64,000 nt of DNA from NCBI GenBank assembly GCA_965228005.1, contig CBDDGV010000002.1, positions 1 through 64,000 on the forward strand. The letters run 5' to 3'. The DNA comes from JBCCXZ01 sp965228005 (GTDB lineage: Bacteria; Planctomycetota; Planctomycetia; Pirellulales; Lacipirellulaceae). Shown here in pieces: positions 1-8,819 of this stretch. Each line of letters starts with the position of its first letter. Positions within the stretch are counted from its first letter, which is position 1. A model generated the notes under the pieces. It saw nothing but the letters and a program-made list of their open reading frames with translations. It was not told where the DNA came from and ran no database searches. The position numbers were made by a program, and so were the translations under genes.

Positions 1-647
1 CCTGATGCAGTCGCAGGTAGAGTTTTTTCGCGGGTGATTTCGGCCGCGAGCTGGCGCATCGGCAGATCGGAGATCTGGTCTTCCGGGTAGTACCAGGGCC
101 CTTCCGGAAGCGTTCGAGCAAGATAGTCCATCAGATCCGAACATCCCGAACCGGTCAGCGCCGAGATCATGAAGGTCTCGTCGAAACGCACCTTCTCGTG
201 AATGGCTGCCGTCAATGCGAGCAAAGTGTCGCGTTTGACCCGGTCGACCTTGTTGAGCACCAGGATCAACTTGCCCTGCCGTTCGCCAAGAGAATCGAGC
301 AGCGCCTCCGCATCTCCCTTGATCCCGCGTTCGGCATCGATCAGCACCAGAACCAGATCGCCGTCCTTCGCCCCGCCCCAGGCCGTGGAAACCATTGCCC
401 GGTCGAGCCGGCGCTTGGGCGCGAAGATCCCCGGCGTATCAATGAACACGATCTGCGTCTTGTCATGAATGGCAATGCCGCGCACGATTGCCCGCGTTGT
501 CTGCACCTTGTGGGATACGATCGACACCTTGGCGCCGACGAGCTGGTTGACGAGTGTCGACTTGCCCGCATTGGGAGCGCCGATAAGCGCGACGAAGCCC
601 GAACGGGTCGGAGCGTCCGGTGTTCCGGTTTCATTTGCTTCAGTCAT
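1..647 (-). CDS. era: GTPase Era, 3' end beyond the window
   Basis: Ribosome-associated GTPase for 16S rRNA and 30S maturation. Translating from the ATG at 647-645 gives a P-loop GAPNAGKST (about residues 22-30), the switch-I type KVQTTR segment, DTPG (G3) and NKVD (G4), and the start of the C-terminal region. No stop is reached before base 1, so the KH domain is off the window. The start overlaps the end of rnc by 8 bases, the classic rnc-era arrangement. The sequence style and gene order are alphaproteobacterial, unlike everything after 5.5 kb. Confidence 0.95.
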   Translation of the reverse strand, partial: MTEANETGTPDAPTRSGFVALIGAPNAGKSTLVNQLVGAKVSIVSHKVQTTRAIVRGIAIHDKTQIVFIDTPGIFAPKRRLDRAMVSTAWGGAKDGDLVLVLIDAERGIKGDAEALLDSLGERQGKLILVLNKVDRVKRDTLLALTAAIHEKVRFDETFMISALTGSGCSDLMDYLARTLPEGPWYYPEDQISDLPMRQLAAEITREKTLPATAS

Positions 648-1365
648 GATCTTGTCCTGTCGGGCGTTGCCATACGCCTTCGCGTTCGAGAATGGCGGTG
701 GCTGCGGCCTGTTCCGCGGCCCTCTTGGAACTGCTTTCGCCGCGAGCCGGCTTCGCGCCCGCAATCTCGACGATCACCGTAAAGACCGGTTCGTGGTCAG
801 GTCCTTCACGGCCGGCAACGCGGTAGACCGGCGTCACGCCGAAACGCGCATGTGCCCATTCCTGCAATTCCGTCTTGGCGTCACGCCGCGCGGCATCCTC
901 AGCCAACGCTCTCGACTTCCAGTGCCTGACGATGAAAGCCCGAGCGGCATCGAGGCCGGCATCGAGGTAGATTGCGGCAATCAGGGACTCCACGACATCC
1001 GCGCGCACATTGGCCATGCGCTTGCCGGTGAGTTTCTTGACATCGGCGCCTGTGCGAATGAACTCGTGCAGATTGAGTTCGTCGGCGACTTCGCTGCAGG
1101 TCTGGGCGCTGACAAGCTGGTTGAGGCGGACGGAGAGTTCGCCTTCGCTGGCGCTGCCGAAATGCTTGAAAAGAAGCTCGGCGACGCACAATCCAAGGAC
1201 GCGATCGCCGAGAAACTCGAGCCGCTCGTAGTTTCCGCCCAGATTGGCGCGGGTGCTCGAATGGGTCAGCGCCCGCTCGAGCCGTTCCGGCCGCGCAAAG
1301 CGATGCCCGATGCGTTCCTCGACCCGCGCGTTGATCTCCGCCTGTTTTTTCTGGGCGCGGCTCAT
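640..1365 (-). CDS. rnc: ribonuclease III
   Basis: Double-strand-specific endoribonuclease that processes rRNA precursors and structured mRNAs. About 241 aa. The RNase III signature ERLEFLGDRVLG and the second metal-binding stretch DVVESLIAAIYLDAG are present, followed by a C-terminal dsRNA-binding domain (TELQEWAHARFG ... SSKRAAEQAAA). The ATG at 1365 (protein begins MSRAQKKQ) is preferred over an in-frame ATG 16 codons upstream. It makes an ATGA overlap with the lepB stop and matches the normal length of the family. Cotranscribed with lepB and era. Confidence 0.95.
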   Translation of the reverse strand: MSRAQKKQAEINARVEERIGHRFARPERLERALTHSSTRANLGGNYERLEFLGDRVLGLCVAELLFKHFGSASEGELSVRLNQLVSAQTCSEVADELNLHEFIRTGADVKKLTGKRMANVRADVVESLIAAIYLDAGLDAARAFIVRHWKSRALAEDAARRDAKTELQEWAHARFGVTPVYRVAGREGPDHEPVFTVIVEIAGAKPARGESSSKRAAEQAAATAILEREGVWQRPTGQDHD

Positions 1366-2108
1366 TGCTGCGCTGATTTGAAGAACCGGTCGAAACGCAG
1401 GTCGGTCGGCCACTTCCAGATTTCCAGCGGCGACGAATCCTCGGCGATCGAGAAGAAGATGATCGTGGCACGGCCGACAAAGTTCTCAAGCGGAACGAAA
1501 CCCACGTCGAACCTGCTGTCCTGGGAGTTGTCGCGGTTGTCGCCCATCATGAAGTAATGACCTTCGGGCACCACGAACTCGCGGGTGTTGTCGCCGGGCG
1601 AATTCTCATTGAGATCAAGCGTGGTGTAGGAAACCCCGTTGGGGAGGGTTTCGCGATACACCGGAACATCAGTGCCCCGATTGTATCGGCCCTCGGGCGT
1701 GTAGTTGCCGACCAATTCACGTTCGACCGCCTCGCCGTTGATGAACAGCACGCCATCGCGGATCTGGATCCGGTCCCCGGGAAGGCCGACCACGCGCTTG
1801 ATGTAGTCGAGCTTGGGATTGCTCGGCAGCCTGAAGACGGCCACATCACCGCGCTCCGGCTCATCCGACCAGATCCGTCCGGAAAAAAGGTCCGGCGAAA
1901 ACGGGATCGAATATTTCGAATAGCCGTAGGAAAATTTCGAGACGAACAGGTAGTCGCCCACCAGCAGCGTCGACATCATGGAGCCTGACGGAATGCTGAA
2001 GGGCTGGAAAAACAGCGTGCGGATGATCACCGCAAGCAACAGTGCCTGGACAAGCACCTTGACGTTTTCCCACAGGCCGCCTGACTGGTCTTTCGTAGAT
2101 TCTGACAC
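1362..2108 (-). CDS. lepB: signal peptidase I
   Basis: Membrane serine protease that removes signal peptides from Sec and Tat substrates. One N-terminal membrane segment (VLVQALLLAVIIRTLFF) is followed by the catalytic Ser motif PSGSMMSTLLVGD, the Lys region DYIKRVVGLPGD and the conserved box GDNRDNSQDSR. I chose the GTG at 2108 because AAGGA lies 9 bases upstream and the protein then begins like rhizobial LepB. An ATG at 2171 would add 21 unlikely residues. The 3' end overlaps rnc by 4 bases. Confidence 0.93.
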   Translation of the reverse strand: MSESTKDQSGGLWENVKVLVQALLLAVIIRTLFFQPFSIPSGSMMSTLLVGDYLFVSKFSYGYSKYSIPFSPDLFSGRIWSDEPERGDVAVFRLPSNPKLDYIKRVVGLPGDRIQIRDGVLFINGEAVERELVGNYTPEGRYNRGTDVPVYRETLPNGVSYTTLDLNENSPGDNTREFVVPEGHYFMMGDNRDNSQDSRFDVGFVPLENFVGRATIIFFSIAEDSSPLEIWKWPTDLRFDRFFKSAQQ

Positions 2109-2213
2109 GCTTGGTATTCCTTGGATTGGCGCGGAAGCGCTTTCTCTAGCTCTTTGCATGAGTCCGGGCAACCATATAGCCGGACCGGGTTGATCTGACC
2201 AACAAAAGCCGGC

Positions 2214-2615
2214 TCAGGCGTCAGGCAGCGCCTCGATGATCACGAACGCCTGCGCCAAAGGATAGTCGTCGGTTATTGTCAAATGAATGGCCGCGGTCAT
2301 GTTCCCGGGAGTAAGCAGGCGCAAACGTTCGGCTGCGCCTCCGGTGAGCGCCATCGTCGGCTTTCCCCCGGCAAGGTTGACCACGCCCATGTCGCGCCAG
2401 AAGACACCCCTGGAAAGCCCTGTGCCGAGCGCCTTGGAACAGGCTTCCTTGGCCGCGAACCGCTTCGCATAGGAGGCCGCACGATTGGCGCGCCGGTCGG
2501 ACTTGGCCCGTTCGATCTCGGTGAAACAGCGCGCAACGAAGCGCTCGCCATGGCGTTCGAGGGTCTTTTCGATACGCCGTATATCGATCAGGTCACTGCC
2601 AATTCCGATGATCAC
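2214..2615 (-). CDS. acpS: holo-[acyl-carrier-protein] synthase
   Basis: Transfers phosphopantetheine from CoA to acyl carrier protein. At 133 aa it is the usual length. It begins MIIGIGSDLIDIRRIE, with the Mg-binding Asp, and carries the second motif RFAAKEACSKALGTG. The ATG overlaps the stop of the upstream DUF2062 gene as ATGA, so the two are likely translationally coupled. Confidence 0.95.
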   Translation of the reverse strand: MIIGIGSDLIDIRRIEKTLERHGERFVARCFTEIERAKSDRRANRAASYAKRFAAKEACSKALGTGLSRGVFWRDMGVVNLAGGKPTMALTGGAAERLRLLTPGNMTAAIHLTITDDYPLAQAFVIIEALPDA

Positions 2616-3223
2616 GCGCGTTCAGCCTTCTCCGCCTGCCGCTTGGCGCGCGCAGCCGTGAGTTCCTGTATCCGCGCCCGCGCCCGCGCCGCAAGTCTGG
2701 ACTTCCTGCGGGTCTGGAATGCCGTAACCCCCCAGTAGGTGAGACCGTAGAACACGATGCCGCTGAAAACCGCCGGCGGGATACTGCCGATAAGCATCGG
2801 CTTGAGAACCGGTTCCCACAATTGGCCGACATCGAGATGGGTCAGCAGCGACTGGAGATCGACATGCTTGCGCCCGGCGCCGGCGGGAGCGCCGACCAGC
2901 ATGTTGCCGAGTTTCAGCGTCAGCGCCCATATGAAGGGAAAGCTGATCGGATTGCCGAAAGCGGTTCCGAGTGCGGCGGCAACCATGTTGCCCGCCAGCA
3001 GGTAAGCCAAGGCGAAAGCAAGCACGAAATGGAAACCGAGCAAGGGAGTCCACGATGCAAAAACCCCGGCTGCGACGCCCGCGGCGATGGCATGCGGTGT
3101 GGCGGTCAGTCGCAACACCCGTTTGACGAAATACTGAAACGACCTACCAAACGAGCGCCGCGGCCAGAGCGCGGTGCGCATCCGGTCGATGAAACCCTCT
3201 GGTCTGCGGCGGCGAAACAGCAT
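2612..3223 (-). CDS. DUF2062 membrane protein
   Basis: A 203-aa membrane protein of the DUF2062 family. It has the hydrophobic N-terminal half typical of the family (HAIAAGVAAGVFASWTPLLG; FHFVLAFALAYLLAG), the GNPISFPFIW motif, another membrane segment near residue 160 and a basic, Ala-rich C-terminal tail. Function is unknown. Its place directly upstream of acpS-lepB-rnc-era is conserved in Hyphomicrobiales. A 204-base gap without a gene separates it from the end of rsh. Confidence 0.85.
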   Translation of the reverse strand: MLFRRRRPEGFIDRMRTALWPRRSFGRSFQYFVKRVLRLTATPHAIAAGVAAGVFASWTPLLGFHFVLAFALAYLLAGNMVAAALGTAFGNPISFPFIWALTLKLGNMLVGAPAGAGRKHVDLQSLLTHLDVGQLWEPVLKPMLIGSIPPAVFSGIVFYGLTYWGVTAFQTRRKSRLAARARARIQELTAARAKRQAEKAERA

Positions 3224-3427
3224 GATGGATCGTATATCGCTCTGTTTGTGTCAGCCCTAAGTCAACCTGACGATTTTTTCAGGTCGCATTCGTCACCGGT
3301 CACCCTCAGAACGGAGTTTATGGGTCAACACCGAAGAACTGGTAAAAGCGCGCAGGATTTCAACAGATCCAAACCGGACCCGACACCGGCTCGCGCCATT
3401 CAATCACTTCGGGCTCGCATTGTCAGC

Positions 3428-5494
3428 CTATTCGTAGATCCGCTCGACCGTCGAAACCGAATCGAGGCTCTTGAGCTGCCCGATGAGCTGGTTGAGATGC
3501 TTGAGGTCCCAAACCTGAAGATCGACCAGCATCTCAGTGAAATCAGCCGCCACCCGGACCATCGAGAGATTTTGAATGTTGGTTTCGCTTGCGGCGACGA
3601 TTTGAGCAACATCGGCAAGCGTTCCCGGCGCGTTGATCGCGGTGACCAGTATCCGGGCAGGAAAGCGGTTCTTGTTGTTCTCGTCGATATCCCAGCGGAT
3701 ATCGATCCACCGGTTGGGCTGGTCGTCGAACTTCGTCAGCTCCGGAGACTGGATCGGGTAGATCGTGATGCCCGCGCCGGGCTCCAGGATTCCGATGATG
3801 CGGTCACCCGGAACCGCCCCGCCGGGGCCGAACCGCACGACGGAATTGTCATCCATGCCGCGGATCGGCATGGCATCCGTTTCACTGCCTGCGCCGGCAC
3901 GTATCGAGGATTTTGTACTGCGCTGGGTTTTGCTGAGACCCGGAAGCTTGAAGATCAGCCCCGCCGCACTTCTCAGGTTGAACCAGCCGTCATCGACAGG
4001 CTTGCGGGCCGAAACCCGTGCTTCCTGATGATTGGGCCAGACCGCCCGGAACACGTCCTCGGAACCTAGTTCGCCCCGTCCAACGGCCGCCAGTGCGTCC
4101 TCCACGTCCTTGTGCCCCAGCCGGTGGAGGACAGGCTTGAGGGTTTCGCGTGACAACGGCTTGCCGGCGCGGTTGAAAGTGCGCTCGAGAATTCGCATCC
4201 CAAGGCCCGAATACTGTTTTCGGACCGCGGCTCTCGTCGCCCTGCGTATGGCAGCCCGCGCCTTGCCGGTAACGACGATCTCCTCCCAGGCTGCCGGAGG
4301 CACTTGCACGCCCGACCGGAGAATCTCCACCTCGTCGCCATTGGCGAGACGGGTGACCAGAGGCATGATGCGGCCATTGATCTTTGCGCCGACACAGGTG
4401 TCGCCGATATCGGTGTGAACCGCATAGGCAAAGTCGATCGGCGTCGCGCCGCGCGGAAGCGCGATCAGCTGGCCTTTCGGGGTGAAGCAGAACACCTGGT
4501 CCTGAAACAGTTCCAGCTTGGTGTGTTCGAGAAAGTCCTCGGGATTGTCGCCGACCGAGAGCGCCTCGATCGTCTGGCGCAGCCATGAATAGGCGCGCGA
4601 GTCCTTCGAAAGCAACTCGTCGTCGCCGTCCCGGCTCGCATCCTTGTAGAGCGCATGCGCAGCAACGCCCCGCTCTGCGATTTCCTGCATCATGCGTGTC
4701 CGGATCTGCAGTTCCACGCGCTGCCGGGACGGCCCGACGATGGTGGTATGAATGGAGCGGTAGTCGTTCTGCTTGGGCGTGGATATGTAGTCCTTGAAGC
4801 GCCCGGGCACGACCGACCACCGCATGTGCACGATCCCCAGCGCCCGGTAGCAATCCGCCTCGGTATCGACAATGATGCGGAAGCCGAAGACATCAGAAAG
4901 CTGCTCGAAAGACAGCGACTTTGACTGCATCTTTCGAAAGACTGAGTAGGCCTTCTTCTGCCGTCCCTTAACGGTCGCGCTCAGGCCCTGCTGTTCGAAC
5001 AGACCGGACAACTCCATCTCGATGGTGTGAATGATATTTCGGTTGCGTTCGGAAAGCTCGGCCAGCTTCTGGGTTACGGTCTCGTAGGCCTCCAGGTTGA
5101 TGTTCTGAAAGGCCAGCTCCTCCAGTTCCTCGCGCATCGCCTGCATGCCCATCCGGCCGGCAAGCGGCGCATAGATATCCATGGTCTCTTCGGCGATCCG
5201 TGCCCGCTTGTGCGGCGGCACATGCTCGAGCGTCCGCATGTTATGGAGACGGTCGGCAAGCTTGACCAGAAGGACACGGACGTCATCGGAGATCGCCAGC
5301 AGAAGCTTCCGCAGGTTTTCCGCCTGCTTGGCCCGCTTCGTGACGAGATCAAGTTTCTTGATCTTGGTCAGCCCTTCGACGAGGCGGCCGATGTCCTCGC
5401 CGAACAACTCGTCGATCTCGGCCCGGGTGGCCGAGGTTTCCTCTATGGTGTCGTGAAGAAGAGCCACCGCGATCGTCGACTCGTCAAGCCGCAT
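3428..5494 (-). CDS. rsh: RelA/SpoT bifunctional (p)ppGpp synthase/hydrolase, N-terminus missing
   Basis: Stringent-response enzyme. The visible 688 codons contain part of the HD hydrolase domain (ALLHDTIEET; KLADRLHNMRTL), the synthetase domain (KGRQKKAYSVFRKM; FGFRIIVDTEADCYRALG; KQNDYRSIHT), the TGS domain (FCFTPKGQLIALPRGATPIDFAYAVHTDIG) and a C-terminal ACT domain. The first ATG at 5494 lies inside the HD domain. A complete Rsh has roughly 50-70 more residues at the N-terminus, carrying the first HD metal ligands. The reading frame runs into unrelated planctomycete sequence, so the gene is cut by the join and is not naturally short. Confidence 0.93.
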   Translation of the reverse strand: MRLDESTIAVALLHDTIEETSATRAEIDELFGEDIGRLVEGLTKIKKLDLVTKRAKQAENLRKLLLAISDDVRVLLVKLADRLHNMRTLEHVPPHKRARIAEETMDIYAPLAGRMGMQAMREELEELAFQNINLEAYETVTQKLAELSERNRNIIHTIEMELSGLFEQQGLSATVKGRQKKAYSVFRKMQSKSLSFEQLSDVFGFRIIVDTEADCYRALGIVHMRWSVVPGRFKDYISTPKQNDYRSIHTTIVGPSRQRVELQIRTRMMQEIAERGVAAHALYKDASRDGDDELLSKDSRAYSWLRQTIEALSVGDNPEDFLEHTKLELFQDQVFCFTPKGQLIALPRGATPIDFAYAVHTDIGDTCVGAKINGRIMPLVTRLANGDEVEILRSGVQVPPAAWEEIVVTGKARAAIRRATRAAVRKQYSGLGMRILERTFNRAGKPLSRETLKPVLHRLGHKDVEDALAAVGRGELGSEDVFRAVWPNHQEARVSARKPVDDGWFNLRSAAGLIFKLPGLSKTQRSTKSSIRAGAGSETDAMPIRGMDDNSVVRFGPGGAVPGDRIIGILEPGAGITIYPIQSPELTKFDDQPNRWIDIRWDIDENNKNRFPARILVTAINAPGTLADVAQIVAASETNIQNLSMVRVAADFTEMLVDLQVWDLKHLNQLIGQLKSLDSVSTVERIYE

Positions 5495-5505
5495 CTCGGG
5501 TTGTT
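5495..5505. other. join between alphaproteobacterial and planctomycete DNA
   Basis: On the low side, rsh continues to about codon EMRLDES (5,494-5,497) and then loses similarity to the family. On the high side, the ThuA-like protein is normal down to VSVHAANN (about 5,500) and then runs on through reversed rsh sequence until a chance stop at 5443. Both genes are interrupted in mid-domain within a few bases of each other. No insertion-sequence ends, tRNA or long repeat is visible here. This is most simply an assembly chimera. Confidence 0.85.
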
Positions 5506-5856
5506 CGCCGCGTGGACGCTCACAAAACCGCCGCCGTTGCGTACATAAGCTTCGAACGCGTCGTTAGTCTTTTCCGGCCAATCCTCACCGTCGTAGTTGC
5601 TCACCACCACATCGAAGGAGTCGAAACCCGGCGAGAAGCCCGATAGGTCTGCCCCCTTAGGCGGCGTGGTGGCAACCTGAACTTCAAACCGCCCGCAACC
5701 CTCAAGAATCCCGCGAAGGATGGGCGTTGTTTCGGCCCAGGCGTGGTGTTTGTTTTGGCCGTCTACGATGAGAGCGCGGAGCTTGTCCGCCGCGCGAACA
5801 TGGTGGGCTGCAGTGCACAAGACAACGACCGCGATAGGCAAGACACTCCGGAGCAT
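5500..5856 (-). pseudogene. ThuA-like secreted protein, C-terminal part lost at the join
   Basis: Begins at the ATG at 5856 with a signal peptide (MLRSVLPIAVVVLCTAAHHVRA, cleavage after ADK or RA). The start of a ThuA/trehalose-utilisation-type fold follows: LRALIVDGQNKHHAW, FDVVVSNYDGEDWP and GGGFVSVHAANN. Complete members are roughly 250-300 aa, so about half is missing. The frame happens to stay open across the join to a stop at 5443, giving a meaningless tail. ThuA-like proteins are abundant in planctomycetes and probably act on sugars, but their reaction is unproven. It lies 25 bases downstream of the HD-GYP gene. Confidence 0.8.
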
Positions 5857-5881
5857 GCGGCCCAGCTTAGCAGAATGCTGG

Positions 5882-7558
5882 TCAAATCTCACCCGTGTTC
5901 TGGCTAGGGAGCGCCGGGATGCAGACTTCGTCGAAGCCCGCTCCAACTTCGCGCTGAATGACGCACCGTGGCCGGTAGAGGTCGCGCATCGCGGCGATAT
6001 CGCTGCTCGCTGCCAGAAAAGCGGAAACCACAATGGGGTCCCATTGCGTACCCGCTCCCTCGGTCAGGATCGCGATCGCCCGGTCGTGAGGCATGCCTTT
6101 CCGGTAGGCCCGATCGCTCGTCATCGCGTCGTACGCATCGACCACGGCCAGCACGCGACCATCGAGGGAGATCGCGTCTCCTCGCAACCCGTCGGGGTAG
6201 CCTTTTCCGTCTACGCGCTCGTGATGCTGCAGCACGCCGGGCAGGACGTACCGCAGCTCATCCAGCTCTCGGAGGATCCCCCAACCCTCTGCCGGGTGCC
6301 GCTTGATCAGTTCGAACTCCTCCGGCGTTAAGGGCCCCTCCTTGTTGAGCACCGCGTCGCTGACGCCGATCTTGCCGATGTCGTGCAGCAGGCCTGTTAG
6401 GTACAGCTTCTGGCACGCCTCGTCTGGCACGCCCATTTCCTCCGCGACCCGCCGCGCAAACAGGCCCACGCGTTCGCTGTGGCCGCAAGTGTATCTGTCC
6501 TTCAGCTCCACCGCAGACACCAGAGCCCGCACCATGTTGATCAGCAGCCGCTCCCGCTCCTGGATCATCAAGCGGTTGTTGGCGTGCGACGCGAACATCG
6601 CTGTCACCGTTGTCAGCAACGAGACCTGGCTCGTGCCAAACTCCTTGTCCGATTGGTTCTGATCCAGTACCCCCGGCGGCCCGTAGGGCTTGCGGTTCAG
6701 GACGACAAACCAGCCGAAGACCCCGGTGCGAGAACGCGCGGGCATCAGGATCGCCTCGTGGACGCCCGGGAACTGAGACGCCTCGGCACGAGAATCGAAT
6801 CGGTTCAGCAGGAGCGGCTCGTTGCCAATCAGGTCGCGGAAGGCGAGGACCAGGTCGGCCGCCATAGCGGCGTCCGCCAAGAACTCAGAACCCCGATCTA
6901 CCTGCCAAGAACTAGCGAGCATTGGAAAACCCGCTGAGTCGGCCGAAAGGAAGTGAACCTCTTGTGCGCCGAGAGAGCTGCCGAGCCCCGGCAGGTTTTC
7001 CTCGATGGCTTTCAGCTCGGACTCATTTTCCGAGTAGTCCGCCAACGACTTGGCGACCAACCGCAAGAAGGTCAACCCTTCAAAGTCGTCTCGCAACTGG
7101 TGGACGAAGAAGTCGTTCTCCTCGCGGAGCGATCGGCTCCGCTCGGTGTCGGCGTCCCAGGCTAGCACGGTCTCCGCCAACCGCAACGATAAGGCCGCCC
7201 CCTGCGACTCGATCCCCAGGATCGCCACAAAGCGGGCGTCATCGCTTCCGGCATCCAGCGGAACGACGACCATCATCCGCCCCGAATCAAACCGCAGCGT
7301 CAGCGGACACCGCTGAGCCAATGCCGAGTCGATTGTTCCGTCCAACTCGGCTCGGAAGTCCTCGTCGGTCTCGTAACGCAGAGCCGCTTCGACACCGTGA
7401 TTCGAATCGAGAGGGTCGAAGACGACTGGCAGCCAATGGTCCGTGGTACCGCACGACCAGACATCGACCGGACGATCGAACCCTTCTTCGAGCCGCGCAT
7501 GCAACGACACAGCGACCTGAGAGAGAGTCGGCTTCGTAGAGATGGTGCCAGTGGACAT
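5882..7558 (-). CDS. GAF-like/HD-GYP domain phosphodiesterase
   Basis: Probable cyclic-di-GMP phosphodiesterase or related signalling phosphohydrolase. The C-terminal HD-GYP domain is complete: CGHSERVGLFARRVAEEMG, GLLHDIGKIGV, RHPAEGWGIL, QHHERVDGKGYPDGLRGD (HHE and GYP signatures) and VVDAYDAMTSDRAYRKGM. The roughly 330 residues before it look like a GAF-type sensory region (AKSLADYSENESELKAIEENLPGL ... FGWFVVLNR). No transmembrane segment is evident, so it is probably cytoplasmic. The ATG at 7558 (MSTGTISTKP) is chosen over one at 7699, whose extra 47 residues look non-coding. No strong ribosome-binding site is visible at either. Confidence 0.85.
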   Translation of the reverse strand: MSTGTISTKPTLSQVAVSLHARLEEGFDRPVDVWSCGTTDHWLPVVFDPLDSNHGVEAALRYETDEDFRAELDGTIDSALAQRCPLTLRFDSGRMMVVVPLDAGSDDARFVAILGIESQGAALSLRLAETVLAWDADTERSRSLREENDFFVHQLRDDFEGLTFLRLVAKSLADYSENESELKAIEENLPGLGSSLGAQEVHFLSADSAGFPMLASSWQVDRGSEFLADAAMAADLVLAFRDLIGNEPLLLNRFDSRAEASQFPGVHEAILMPARSRTGVFGWFVVLNRKPYGPPGVLDQNQSDKEFGTSQVSLLTTVTAMFASHANNRLMIQERERLLINMVRALVSAVELKDRYTCGHSERVGLFARRVAEEMGVPDEACQKLYLTGLLHDIGKIGVSDAVLNKEGPLTPEEFELIKRHPAEGWGILRELDELRYVLPGVLQHHERVDGKGYPDGLRGDAISLDGRVLAVVDAYDAMTSDRAYRKGMPHDRAIAILTEGAGTQWDPIVVSAFLAASSDIAAMRDLYRPRCVIQREVGAGFDEVCIPALPSQNTGEI

Positions 7559-8029
7559 TACGCGGTACGCAGCCTCGGAGCGCGGTGTGGGGTGCGCACA
7601 GCGGCTGCTCTCGGGATTCTCTGCTGGTCGTCCGAGACGAACGACCTGGGCCGGCCAGAAAGGTGCATCTGCCGCCCGCAGGAATTTTAGGTCACGCATA
7701 CCAATCGCCGGGCGTGCGCGACTACTTTCTGCACAAGCGACGAAATCGGATTAATGCGTTCTTAGCGAGACAGCCGGCGCTTCCGACAGGCGTCTGGCGA
7801 TACAATCGGTAGAACTCGAACAGCCGAGTTGCCGCTCCGTGTTTGCGTCGCTGCGGCCAGAGGGCCGGCTCCTTGAGACTGGCAATTCACGATGGTAGCC
7901 GTCTGCGGCAGAACGCCCTGAAATAGACCCGTCGCCAGTTGATGGATGACGCCTTGGCTGCGTCCGCAGACTGAAGTCCGATTCCCTAAGCAGATCGGTA
8001 CAGTGGAGGCCCGTAATCCGTGGACCGAA
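7559..8029. other. intergenic stretch without a recognisable gene
   Basis: About 470 bases between the HD-GYP start and the HAD phosphatase stop. I see no convincing coding sequence, tRNA or known structured RNA. An imperfect hairpin around GACTGAAGTC (about 7,967-7,980) lies some 50 bases past the HAD stop and resembles the one after glnS. It may act in termination. Confidence 0.4.
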
Positions 8030-8719
8030 TCAGCAAGCCGACGTGATCTCGTCAAGCAAGCCAGCAGGCTCGGTGAGGTCTTCTAGGAGTAAGTCGGGCG
8101 ACTCTCGTCTCAGCACATCTACGGACGTCGAGCTGGTCGCGACCGCCACAGAAACGGCGCCGACAGCCTTGGCACAACGAATGTCGTGGATGGTGTCACC
8201 GATAACCATGGCGCCGGATAACGCCGACACTCCCGAAGTGTGGGCCGATGCTCTAGCCGCCTCTACGGCGTCTTGGGCTATCTTGCTGCGGTCGGTGTGC
8301 ACGTCGCCAAAACCGCCGAAACCGAAACAGTCCCAGAGACGGTAATGCGTCAGCTTGCGCTGTGCCCCGTCCCGCATATTGCCCGTCAACAAACCAACCA
8401 AGACGCCGGGCAACTCCGCTAGCTTGGCCAACAAGGCTTCGACCCCGGGCAGCACCGCCCCGGAGGTCGATTCCAGAGCGGGCAGCAACCGCTGCAGATA
8501 GCCCTGCTGAAAACGCGACCAGTTTTGGTCGCTAGGCTCCACACCATGGGCCCGCATCAGGTCCAACGCAATGGCCCGGTCGCTCCGCCCTGCAAAACCG
8601 ACCTCGTCGGAGATACGGTCGATCCCGAAATCGTCAGCAAATGTCTCGGCGAAAGCCACCTTCCCGGCTCCACCCGTCGTAATGAGCGTCCCATCGATGT
8701 CAAAGAGCACGGCGTACAC
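8030..8719 (-). CDS. HAD-superfamily phosphatase
   Basis: A 229-aa haloacid-dehalogenase phosphatase of the Gph/phosphoglycolate-phosphatase-like type. Motif I is FDIDGTLI near residue 6, motif II is VGLLTGNM (Thr), and motif IV is AMVIGDTIHDIRCAKA. The helical cap between motifs I and II (about residues 17-85) fits the C1 class. No signal peptide, so cytoplasmic. The substrate cannot be told from sequence. The neighbours on both sides run on the same strand at about 100 bases or more. Confidence 0.85.
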   Translation of the reverse strand: MYAVLFDIDGTLITTGGAGKVAFAETFADDFGIDRISDEVGFAGRSDRAIALDLMRAHGVEPSDQNWSRFQQGYLQRLLPALESTSGAVLPGVEALLAKLAELPGVLVGLLTGNMRDGAQRKLTHYRLWDCFGFGGFGDVHTDRSKIAQDAVEAARASAHTSGVSALSGAMVIGDTIHDIRCAKAVGAVSVAVATSSTSVDVLRRESPDLLLEDLTEPAGLLDEITSAC

Positions 8720-8819
8720 AACGGTCTTCCTAGCACAGGTGATCTATCCGAGAGTCTCGAAAGGATTCTAGGCACTCACGAGGCCCCCATCGAGTGCTCA
8801 GAGCAAGACTCGTCTCGGA

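Noticed and set aside
7967..7980. GACTGAAGTC hairpin resembling the one after glnS (25195-25210)
   Set aside because: Imperfect and very short; two occurrences are not enough to claim a repeat family.
7762..8055. A 97-codon minus-strand frame after the HAD phosphatase
   Set aside because: Overlaps the end of the HAD gene and has random-looking composition.
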